Below, piece after piece: positions 52,096 to 62,537 of a stretch of DNA of 64,000 nt. Under the pieces are notes generated by a model, which saw nothing but the letters and a program-made list of their open reading frames with translations, did no database searches and was not told the DNA's origin. Numbering within the stretch: the first letter of the stretch is position 1; every line of letters starts with the position of its first letter. Source of the stretch: Muscardinus avellanarius (Eukaryota > Chordata > Mammalia > Rodentia > Gliridae); assembly GCA_963383645.1 (NCBI GenBank), contig OY726560.1, forward strand, positions 31,619,173 to 31,683,172. The letters run 5' to 3'. A program made the position numbers and the translations under genes.

Positions 52096-52661
52096 TTATC
52101 ACAGCAGTTTTTTCCCCTGTGAAATGTTATATATTTATTCACAGTGTCACCATTTCTGCACAAATGCCAGTCACTCAAAGGTAACTCTCCTTTCCTCTCC
52201 TGCCACCTTGTTCTCCCACAACAGTCGGGCTCCTGTGCACTTCTGAAAACTTCTTTTATTGCAACTCTAGTGCAGGCTGGAGCTTACATTTTGACCAGTG
52301 TACAATAAAAGAGACCAGTTTCCTCTTAATGGAGAAAAATGCTTAAGAACAGAGAAACACAAAAAGCTCCCCGTTTTGAAATAGTGCCCACATGAAAGAA
52401 AAAAAACTAAACAATATGTGCTAGCCAAAAAAATAGATTCAACGAAACCTCTCAGATGCTTGAGAAAAGTATAATACAGAAGAAAAGGACATGGGGTGAG
52501 GGGTACACAAAGAGGCTCAGGGGTCAAGCTTGGTGAGAATTCAGCTGTTGCCTCTGCTCTCAGAAGGTGCGATCTCTTTGGTAGAGACAGCAAGCCTTTG
52601 GGACTACATTTCCCTTATTCCCTGTGCCCCATACCCAGTAGAGAACAAATTCTTCTCTTAC

Positions 52662-52900
52662 CTTTTCCTCTGTCACACTGCCTGCTTCTCTGTAGATAAA
52701 GTAGAAATAGATCCAAGTTTCCAATCCTGCAGAAAAGCTCCCTACTCTGTTTGACGGGGAGACCCACTTCTTCGCAGCACTCAGTCCTCAGAACTGCAGA
52801 TCCTCCAAACCTTCGCAGCCCTTTTCAACTCATGACAGACCATACAGCCGCCGCAGCAGCAGAGGCAGCCGCAGGAGCAGCAGCCAGGCTGTCAAATCAT
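52662..52900 (-). other. TRHR: Predicted non-coding 5' exon of TRHR
   Basis: On the minus strand, GGAAAAG|GTAAGA at 52662/52661 is a near-consensus splice donor about 630 bp upstream of the TRHR start codon. The sequence above it is the least AT-rich in this region and includes a run of CTG/GCC-type triplets at about 52843-52895. TRHR genes are known to carry a separate non-coding first exon, which fits this spot. The upper limit given is a guess because the transcription start cannot be seen. A matching acceptor may be the CACAG ending at 52117 (exon from 52116), but its pyrimidine tract is poor. Confidence 0.5.
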
Positions 52901-52939
52901 AGATCGTCCCTTAATGAGAGCACACACCACTCTCTCTCT

Positions 52940-53024
<85 letters not shown>

Positions 53025-53500
53025 TCTCACTCACAAGAGCCAGTCACCAGTCAGTCCTGGCTGATTCATAATCTTCTCTTGAAGGAGTTACTTTTACATA
53101 TGTGGATGGTACAATCCTCAGTGGGGAAGTCTGAAATCACAAAGGGTCCAGAAGCAGCTGGTCTCACAGTTGCCGAGAGTCCAAGTTCTGCCAGGTCTCT
53201 GGTACCTGAGGTGCCCTGAAATACATTTCGATTCTTAACTTGACAAGATTTGGCGATCGCAAAAAACCTCAGTCTGGACACAACCCTTGAAGCTTGAAAT
53301 GATCTGTCTCAGCTGAAATCAACTTCTGTTTCTACTATGAAAACCCGGACTCTTTATCCAGTGAAGCAGAACAATCAGCTCCCTCCTCTCATATGATATA
53401 AATGGGAAATGAGTTAAAATTGAGTCTAAATCATTTTATCTGTGGTCTCCTGAGGCTTATAAAAATTACTATTTAAAAGAATGAGTTAAGAACATCACTT
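52901..53500 (-). promoter_or_regulatory. Likely TRHR promoter region
   Basis: This DNA lies directly upstream of the predicted non-coding exon. No TATAAA occurs on the minus strand in this stretch, which suggests TATA-less initiation. The proximal part is occupied by the CT/CA tract at 52931-53024. The assignment rests on position only; no individual factor site is claimed. Confidence 0.4.
52931..53032. repeat. (CT)n(CA)n tract at the TRHR 5' end
   Basis: There are about 70 bases of mostly CT, then about 23 bases of CA, then imperfect CTCACTCACA. On the TRHR strand this is (TG)n followed by (AG)n, just upstream of the predicted first exon. Such homopurine and alternating tracts can adopt triplex or Z-DNA forms and are length-variable. 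Confidence 0.95.
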
Positions 53501-53935
53501 GAAAACTGCATAGGACCTGTGAAGTTTGCCTTTCAACTCTGATGCTTGGACTGCTTCCAGAGTTTCTCTCCTCTCGCCCATCCTCTGGGTTGCCCTGCAG
53601 TAGTTTGTCTCCATTTATGCCTAGATGGAAACTTGTCTAGGGGAGTTCTAGCTCCCGCCACTCAAGTGCCACACATCTGAAATGAAATATTCTAGATCCA
53701 TTTTTTTGATGCTGAAGTTCAGAAAAATCTGTCTCTCTCCTTTGGATATCAACTGAACATACCAAATGCTAATTTGTGCCTACTTTTAACTGAAAATGAA
53801 AAAAAAAAACCTTAAATTTAATTAATTCCGTGTATAGTGAACGAATTCAGTAAAAGTATACTAAACTTTTAAAGGTTCTGATAGTCTTCCTTCTTGAAGA
53901 TCTCAATACAAGAATCTATTTTAAACAGACCAGAC
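53500..53935. other. Upstream flank, nothing recognised
   Basis: Unique-looking DNA between the TRHR promoter region and the SINE cluster. Confidence 0.5.
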
Positions 53936-53936
53936 C

Positions 53937-54530
53937 CACCAGGTGTGGTGACACATGCTTGTAATCACATGCTTGTAATCCCAGTATCTGGGAGGCCGAG
54001 AGAGGAGCATCCGGGTTCGCAGCCAACCTCAGGTACTTAGTGAAGCCCTCTGCAAGTTAGTGAGACCCTGTTTTAAAATAAAGAAAAAGAGCCGGGCGTG
54101 GTGGCGCACGCTTGTAATCCCAGCATTCAGGAGGCTGAGACTGGAGGATCGTGGTTCGCCGACAGCCTCAGCTACTTAGTGAGGCCCTCCGCAACTCAGT
54201 GAGACCCGGTTTCAAAATAAAGAATAAAAAATAGGGCAGGGGGTGTAGCTCGGAGATCAAATGCCCCTGGGTTCCATCCCCAGACCCATAAAAAAATAAA
54301 ATAAAATAAAATAAAATAAAGAAAAAAAAAAAAAGCAGGGCATGGTGGCGCACGCTTGTAGTCCCCCCCCCCCCCCCCCGCTTGGGAGGCGGAGACAGGA
54401 GGATCGCGCAGTTTCGAAGCACTAGTTCAAGAGACTCTGTTTCAAAAAAAAAAAAAGTATAAAATAAGTCTGGGAGTGTAGCCAGGAGGTAGAAGGGCCT
54501 CAGGAACCCCAGTCCCACTAGATAAATAAG

Positions 54531-54561
<31 letters not shown>

Positions 54562-54612
54562 AATGAGCTGCCGGTGTAGCTCGAAGGTAGAATGCCCCTG
54601 GGTTCAATCCCA

Positions 54613-54666
<54 letters not shown>

Positions 54667-54920
54667 GACCACGAGAGTTTAAAAATACATGTTGAGCTGG
54701 GCTTGGTGGCAGGCACTTGTAATCCCAGTACTTAAGAGACTGAGACAGGAGGATTGCGCAGGTTCGAATGAAGCTAGTCCAGCTACTTAGTGAGGCTATC
54801 TGCAACTTAACAAGATCCGGTTTCCAAATAAAAATATAAAATAGGTCTGGGAGTATACCTGGAGGTAGAAAGCCCCTGGGTTCCGCCTCCAGTACAAAAA
54901 AAAAAAAAAAGAAAAAAAAG
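53937..54920 (+). mobile_element. SINE cluster: four B1-dID copies, one split by two others
   Basis: Copy A's B1 half is at 53937-54090 and a spare dID half at about 54563-54612 with a (CA)n tail to 54663. Copy B (54091-54332) and copy C (54335-54562) sit between them. Copy D (about 54694-54920) has TSD TACATGTTGA at 54686-54695 and 54927-54936. Copy A carries a perfect 14-bp tandem duplication ACATGCTTGTAATC (53953-53980). Copy C has a run of 17 C at 54363-54379. All four are in one orientation, antisense to TRHR. Confidence 0.87.
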
Positions 54921-55867
54921 AAATATTACATGTTGAAAGCCAGATGACAGAGACAAAGGTGAATCTCTGGGTCATACTAAGTGACTTTCCCCTCTGAATC
55001 ACTGAGAGTTCCCTGAGTACCAATTTTTCTTTCCAAATCACCTGTGGGCAAAAATTTAGTGACCCATACAGCAGCCACAGTCAGACTTCAGGTGTGTATT
55101 GTTTAGCCTGCACGAGGCAGGCCCAAGTATGCTTTAAATAAGTAGATCATTTTTATCTTTTCAAAATTGAGAAACATATTAAATTGGAGTTTTCTTATAA
55201 AAAAATTTTGAAAGATCAGGCCCCACAGCTCTGCACAGCGCAGCGCTGAGGCTGAATAGTGGCTGTGGGTGAGAGGTGCTGGGGTTGTTGGTAGAGAAGG
55301 TGCCCTCTCTTGCCTTTTTCACAACACACTACTTCTCTCTTCTCTGTCACACGTGCCAGCTTCACTCTGTCCTCACACATACCTGTCCCAGTTGCCATTT
55401 GATTTTCAGACCTTGTAGTATACCCAAATTCTGGAGGATATCAGTCAAATGTAAAGTCCTTTATTCTGAGTAGACTTTTTTTTGCCAGAACTTTTGTTTG
55501 CTCGTCTAGCTGGAAAACCCTTGACCACTGACCCTGACCTAGAAAACAGACATTACTCTGAATGGTTTCTTGCCTAGTTCTCTGTTTAGAATGAAACATG
55601 CTTTTTATGATGAAGACATTACGTCCCTACCCACCTCAACCCTACCACCTCTGACTCAAATGTTTCTCGGAAAGCCCTGCTGCGTAAAGCACATCTTCCC
55701 TCTCCTTCTCTCGAGCAATTCTCAGCCTCCAGGCTCCTAACTAGTGTGAGAAGAGTTGAAGGTGTACGATGCTGCTTCTTCTCTGAATTCCACTTCTGTT
55801 CTGCTTTGCATCTTTGATTATTAACATCCTTCATCATGTCTATTCTAAGCTAATATTATGTGTCTCT
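54921..55867. other. Upstream flank, nothing recognised
   Basis: Unique-looking DNA with no supported gene. Confidence 0.5.
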
Positions 55868-56084
55868 TTTTTTGTGTGGTACTGGGAATAGAACCCAGAG
55901 GCATTGTACCTCCAAGATACACCCCAGCCCTATTTTTTAATCTTAAATTTTTTTTTTCTTTGAAACAGGGTCTCACTGAATTTTGAAAGGCTTCGCTAAG
56001 TAGCTGAGGATGTCCATGAACAACGATCCTCTGGGCTCAGCCTCCATATGCTGGGATTACAAGCATGTGCCACCATGCCTGCCT
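55868..56084 (-). mobile_element. B1-dID SINE with perfect TSD
   Basis: The TSD TTATGTGTCTCT lies at 55856-55867 and 56085-56096. T-run, dID complement, T-rich linker and B1 complement are complete. Confidence 0.93.
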
Positions 56085-56375
56085 TTATGTGTCTCTATTT
56101 TTTTTCCCATGGATAATTGTTAGCACCAGTGCCGTACTAGGCACTAGCACACACAATTTCATTTTGACCTTCAAGTCGATCACCATCATGGAAAGAGCAG
56201 ACATGTAGAAATTACAATGAAGTGTGGACTGAAAATGTGTGCTTAGAGGGTCTGGTTATGAAGGGAGGCACATGTGGGGGGTGGGGACAAGAACTGAGGG
56301 ATCAGGGAGGACTCCCAAGGCAAGGTATCATTTGAGGACATTCTTGAAGAAAAACACAACTCACTTTTGTTTTTC

Positions 56376-56570
56376 TTATTTTATTTATTTTTGGTACCTG
56401 AGGTTGAAACCAGAGGCATTCTCTCAGCTACACTCCCAGACCTACTTTATTTTTAATTTTGGAGTAGGGTCTTGGTGAGTTCCTGAGGCAGACCTCAAGC
56501 CTGAGATCCTAATGTCTCAGCTTCCCAGGCAGTGCGATTATAGGTATGCATCGCCACATCAAGCCGCATA
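56376..56570 (-). mobile_element. Old B1-dID SINE
   Basis: GGTACCTGAGGTTGAAACCA (dID complement) and CTCAGCTTCCCAGGCAGTGC (B1 complement) show it; more decayed than neighbours. Confidence 0.75.
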
Positions 56571-57243
56571 GCTCTGTTTTGATGAATGGGAGAGTGAAGA
56601 CATTCTGTCTATAGATGAGAAGATATACTAGGCCCACCTGTGGCAAATGGCAAGAATTTGGAGGGAGGTAAGGGAGAAATTTTATGATTCTACTATGGCC
56701 ACGAGGAGGGTGAGCTAGGCTGAGAATGACATCCTGGCAGGGTTTCTGATAAGGGGATCTCTCCTGTGCTGTGACTCAGTGCCCGTGGTCCCTCCTCTTC
56801 CCCCTTAACGATGCCACCTTTCCAGATATGCCTGTTCATTATGGTCCTACGTGCTTTCTATAAACTTCATGCTTTTTGCAAAATTATACTCTCAAAGTAA
56901 CTGTGGTAGGTTTGTTGTTGCTGTTGTTTGAAAGCCTCATGCAGATAATATCTAACATATGTTCCTTGTGTTCAAAGAACTGCAATAAAAGAAGGTAAAA
57001 TTAGAGTAACCTTACATTTGAGTTGACATTTTTTTCTTCTTTCATAATATCCTACATTCTAACCAAATGTTGTCTTTATGTCTTTTAGTATTCCTGGTTA
57101 GAGAGAAATGCCTCTTTTGAAAACAGCCCTAGGACATCTGCTTTGAAAAACAGCAGGTAAGTCACAGCTAGAATTGTATAGCTAGATGGGAAACCCACAA
57201 CACGCAGGCTCCTATGTCTTTAGACATTCTTTACTTCTTTTTC

Positions 57244-57250
<7 letters not shown>
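56571..57250. other. Upstream flank, nothing recognised
   Basis: Unique-looking DNA. Confidence 0.5.

Positions 57251-57251
<1 letters not shown>

Positions 57252-57297
<46 letters not shown>
57252..57297. repeat. (GT)n microsatellite
   Basis: About 22 perfect GT units. Confidence 0.97.
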
Positions 57298-58393
57298 CTT
57301 TAGACTTGACCCTTGGGCTTGAGGGAAGATTTAGCACTTCTTTTGATATTCCCAATTAAATGATTTGTTTATGATATTCCCTTCCCTAGTTACCCTAAGA
57401 AACCATCATTGGGCCAAATCTGTATTAACTTTGGTCTTTAAAAATATTGCATTAAAATATTACCTTTGTTATTGAATATATTTTGAGCCTTTTAAATTTT
57501 GCATCACTTGCTTACTTTTTTAAACTACAGATCCTTGGGTCCCTCTCTCAGACATTCTTCTTTGGTCAGGCAGCGAAGCCCAGGCTTTAGCATGTATAAC
57601 AATCACTGCCAACCACTCAGCTATAGCTGAAAAAATTTGTTCTCTGGAGATGAGAAATTGGTGGGATGTGGTATATGGAAAAATCAGGCAGGTGACAAGC
57701 TGAGTGTGAGTAACTGGCCAAGATTTCCTGAGGTTACAGCATTAGAAAACCATAGCAACAGAAAACAATGGCCCAAGACTGGCTCCTGGGAGACACTCTA
57801 AACTATGCTGGTGTCTGGGTTTTACAAGTCAATGTGGTGCATCTATTGAATTATGATCCAGGAACTGATACCATGGTAAAGATCTGGTTCCTGGAACTGA
57901 AATTTAAGGTATGGGTTCTGGATTTAGAAACCAGCATCAACACAGGATTTGATGCTGAATCACCTAGATACTGAACAAAGGATCCTTAAATTCCCTTTGT
58001 TCAAGTGTAGGCTTCATCATAGATCCTGTAGTAGAAGTTATTTGGCAAGTTGTATAGGAAAAATGTCAAAATTCATTTATGCTGAAATTTAAATATTAGC
58101 CAGAGAAAATTGGCTGGGCTTTTGATCAACAAATGAAAATATTTTATATAATGGGCTTATGTAGTTTTGTTTTCTTATAATTGAAAAAGATATGAATTCC
58201 TATTTATTCTAAAAGGTTAAATAAGCTGTAAGATAATATTTAATTTGGGCACAAAGTACTTTTTCTATTTCTCTACCATATATATTTTATATTGCCTAGT
58301 GATGTTTGTGAAGAAAATAGGCTCATACGAAAAACAAAGCACAGCAGAATTTAACCTAAAAATGTTTAAAAATGGAAATGTACAATATAAATG

Positions 58394-58395
<2 letters not shown>
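57298..58395. other. Upstream flank, nothing recognised
   Basis: Unique-looking DNA. Confidence 0.5.

Positions 58396-58442
<47 letters not shown>
58396..58442. repeat. (CA)n microsatellite
   Basis: About 23 perfect CA units. Confidence 0.97.
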
Positions 58443-58448
<6 letters not shown>

Positions 58449-59434
58449 TTTCCTTAGTAGTCAGTACTATTTGTAATGACCTGATCAGATAAATACTATG
58501 TTCAGGAAGGGTTCACATTGTTTACAAAAGTTTCCCTAAAGGATTCCTTGAGGGGTTGACCTACAAAAAAGATTAAAAAATAGAATTTTAATCAAACTGT
58601 CTAGTTTCTGAGGTCTCATTTACTTTGATTTATTGCATGTTTTATGGGAAACTAAGCTTATTTTCAAAATTCTATGTACTTTGAAAACTTTGCTATAGTA
58701 AAGCTATTGTAAAATTTAATTTTTAGCTGATCACATTTTATTTTTTACTTCTGCTTCTAGGACTCTGAAATCCAAATGTATATCTTTATATGAATTGTTG
58801 TTTACAACTTTACCAGTAGCCTGGGACCTTTTGGTTGCTCAATCCATCAACATGCCATTTGACCTCCAGTTGTTCTTCTGTTCTTAGGTCCCAATAGATA
58901 CATGTCTGTGGGTGCAGATGATCACATACCTATACACACTGCTTTATAGAGTGCTGGGAAAATTCCAAGAATCAAATGTGTATTTTAAAAAAACAACCTT
59001 ATTGAAGTGCAAATTATTTAGAATAAATTTATTCTGAGTGTAGACTTTTGTGAATTTTAACAAGATTACAACCTTTGTCATCCTATCATAATTAAAATAC
59101 AAAAAAATTCATTATCCAAAAAATGACTCCTATGCTCCTTCCCAGTCAGTTTTCTACCACTGAACAATTTTATGTTTAGGTAACTACTGTTCAGCTTTTT
59201 ATCTCTAGATTATATTTGTTTTTGAAGTGTTTCACGTAAGTGGAATTACATGGCATATACTCTTAAGTGTCTGGTTTTTTTCAATCAACGTAATTTTAAA
59301 TATGTTTATCCAATATCTTTTGCAGTGGCTTGTTTTTATTTACAGGCACAAAATATTCTATTGTATGAACATATATGATTATATTTTCTTTATCCATTAA
59401 CTTGTTGGTGAACATTTGTATTGTGCTAAGGATT

Positions 59435-59545
59435 TATTTTATTTTACTTTTTTATTGGTGCATTGTAGTCATACATCGTAATGGAGTACAAGATGATATA
59501 GGCATACATGCATTCATCACTTGTTTAGCCCTTTACCAATTCCCA
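59435..59545 (-). mobile_element. Younger L1 3'-end fragment nested in old L1
   Basis: TTTTTTATTGGTGCATTGTAGTC-type tail shared with copies near 3665, 19065 and 62545. Confidence 0.65.
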
Positions 59546-60362
59546 CCTTGTTTCAGTGTTTTTAAGTAAACCTCCATTTAGGAAAGTTCCAATGTGCACA
59601 CATATACAATTTTTATGAAAATATTTTCTCATTTTTGCAATATTTATTCTTCTGATCCACAACAATGATATACTTCTCCATCCATTTAGTTTTCAAATTT
59701 CTCTCAAGAAGGACATTTTTCAGTACACATGTTTTAAACATATTCTGTTATAGCAATCCACAATACTTCATGTTTTGATGTTATTGTTAATTACATATAT
59801 ATGTGTATGTATATGTATGCACATATGTGTGCATAATTTGTTTCTCATTGTCCATTGCTAGTATATGGAAACATGTTGATATTTTTGTATATTGACTTCA
59901 TATATTGTAGTTATATTAAACACTCATCTGTTCTAGTACTCTTTCGAGACTCTCTAGGATAATCTATGTGCATGGTAATTGTGTCTGTGAATAAAATCAG
60001 TGTAATTTATTTTCCAATCCCTCCCTTGAATATTTTTCTCACCTTATTTTTCTGGCTAGGAACTCTTGCACAATGTTATTGAATAATGTAAAGAATGGTT
60101 ACTCTTTTCTAGTACCTGATATTAGGGGAGAACAATATGGTCTCTTACCATAAATTTAAAACTAATAGTAGGTTTTCTTCAAAAGACCTGTTTTAACTAA
60201 GAAAGATCTCTATTCTTTTTCATGTTGAATGCTTTTAGTCATGAAGGGGTACTGAATTTTGTCAGTTTATCTATCTGTATCTATGGATTTTTTAATTCTA
60301 TTAGTATCATACATTACATTGGGTTGAATTGGAAATGCATTTTGATATAATGCCAGATTTGC

Positions 60363-60475
60363 TTGCTTGTTTGTTTGTTTGTTTGTTTGTTTGTTTTTGC
60401 AGTGCTGGGGACAGAACTCAAGGACTCATTTCTGCTAGGCAAGTTCTCTACCACTGGGCCACACCACCAGCTCAT
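60363..60475 (-). mobile_element. ID-type monomer with (TTTG)n head
   Basis: (CTTG/TTTG)n at about 60361-60396 is followed by GCAGTGCTGGGGACAGAACT and CTAGGCAAGTTCTCTACCAC, the reversed ID signature. Confidence 0.75.
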
Positions 60476-60833
60476 GTTCATATTTTGTTAAGAACTTTTG
60501 TTTGCATTTTTATTCATGAGTCATATTGATGTAATTTTCTTTTAATATCTTCGGAGTTTGTAACAGAGCAACACTTACCTGGTAAAATAATTTGCAGGTC
60601 TTCTTGATGCCTCTAGGTTTTGAAATACTTTTATCAAATTGACATACCTTCTTAAATACCTAATAGAATTGAACAGTAAGGTCAACTGAGTGTGGAGATT
60701 TTTTGTTAGAGTATGTTTAATTACAGTAATGTCTTCTATTTCATTAAAAAGTTTTGAGTATTTGTGTCTTTCATTTATCCAGTTAAGCTAATGTTCTCTA
60801 TTTTATTTGCATTATGCTTTTATAATATTTACC

Positions 60834-61000
60834 TAGTAGTAGTAGTAGTAGAAATAGTAGTAGTAGTAGTAGTACTGAGAAGTAATCCCAGCACCTTATA
60901 TATGCTAGGCAAATGCTCTACCTTGGAGCTACCCCAACCCTTATTTTATTTTATTTTTAAAAAGGATCTCTCTAAATTGCTAACTTGCACAGGATGTCTC
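60834..61000 (-). mobile_element. (TAG)n plus ID/B1 partial SINE
   Basis: (TAG)n at 60834-60875, then ID complement (TATGCTAGGCAAATGCTCTA) and a short B1-like remnant. Confidence 0.6.
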
Positions 61001-61017
61001 ATTTAAACTTTCTTTTA

Positions 61018-61115
61018 GTGTGTGTGTGATACTTGGGATTGAAGTCAGGGGCATTCTGCCTCCATGCTACACCTTAAGCCCTTTTTATATTTTGGTTTTG
61101 AAACAGTCTCAATTT
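61018..61115 (-). mobile_element. Partial dID-B1 SINE
   Basis: GATACTTGGGATTGAAGTCA and CATGCTACACCTTAAGCCCT mark a dID complement followed by a truncated B1 end. Confidence 0.65.
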
Positions 61116-61476
61116 GGCTTCCAGTTTGTTTCTTTTGAGAAAAAGTATAGATCACTGATTTTATAACTCTGTTTTCAATTTAAGTATTTAGAACTATAAG
61201 TTTTGTTCTCAACATTGCTTTAGTTGAATTCTATTCATTTTGCTATGTTATACTTTTCATTCAGTTCATTGTATTTTCTAGTTTTTCTTTTATATTACCT
61301 TTAACAGTTAAATATCTTAAAGGTAAACACATGAACCCTTATGTCCATGTATCTGTAGATTTTGCAGAATTTATTAATTTGTATTTTGAGTCCACTGTGG
61401 CCAGAGAACATAATCTGTATGATTTTAATCCTTTTTAATTTACTGGGACTAATTTTGTATCCTACTCCATGGTTTG

Positions 61477-61710
<234 letters not shown>

Positions 61711-61912
61711 TGCGATACTGAGGATGGAACCCAGAGACATTCTACCTCCGAGGTACACCCCCAGTCTTATTTTTTATTCTTTATTTTGAAACCAGATCTT
61801 ACTGAGTTTCAAATGGCCTCACTAAGTAACTGAAGCTGTCTGCGAACCACAATCCTCCTGTCTCAGCCTCCCAAATGCTGGGATTATAAACGTGCATCAC
61901 CATGCCTGGCTA
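61711..61912 (-). mobile_element. B1-dID SINE with TSD
   Basis: The dID complement (GCGATACTGAGGATGGAACC) and full B1 complement follow the microsatellite. The TSD CTACTCCATGGTTTG (61462-61476) and CTACATCATGGTTTG (61913-61927) encloses microsatellite plus SINE. Confidence 0.88.
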
Positions 61913-62160
61913 CTACATCATGGTTTGAATTGGTGACAGTTCCATGTCTTCAGCTTGATTGGGTGGAGTGTTATATAAATATTGCTTAGCTCAAGATGTT
62001 TGTGGTTGCTAAGTACTGTGTATCTCCATGGTTTTTCTGTACACTTGTTTTATCAATTACTGAAATATAGCGTAGGAGTATATAAAGATAACTGTGAATT
62101 TTCTTCTTTTTTTCACTTTGTGACTCATGTACTTTGAAGCTCAGTTATTTTGTCTCCTTA

Positions 62161-62537
62161 GTGATGTGTCACTAGGATATTATTGATATAAGATATTAAA
62201 AAGCTCATTGGACACAGCAATAGATATGTTATAGTTTAAAAATTATATTAAAGCTACTAAGTGGCATTTTAGCAAGTTTAATATGTTTTACTTTTTATAA
62301 TTCTACCATACTTATTGAGCAGTAGATATATGAAGGTTTTATGTGTCAGGCACTGGTTTGAGTTCCTCTTCTGCATATGTCAAATTTACTCACAACAGTT
62401 ATTCTATGGATAAGCCATTATTTGGCAAATCAGCTCACTTATTCATACAGCAAATTGTAACAGACTGCTTTTTCTGAGTACTATATTTGTTTAAGTAAAA
62501 TTGTAAGAGAGAAAGGACAGTGCAGAATATCAATTCT
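62161..62537. other. Upstream flank, nothing recognised
   Basis: AT-rich DNA; a MIR-like phrase (TTATTGAGCAGTAGATATAT) lies near 62311. Confidence 0.4.
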
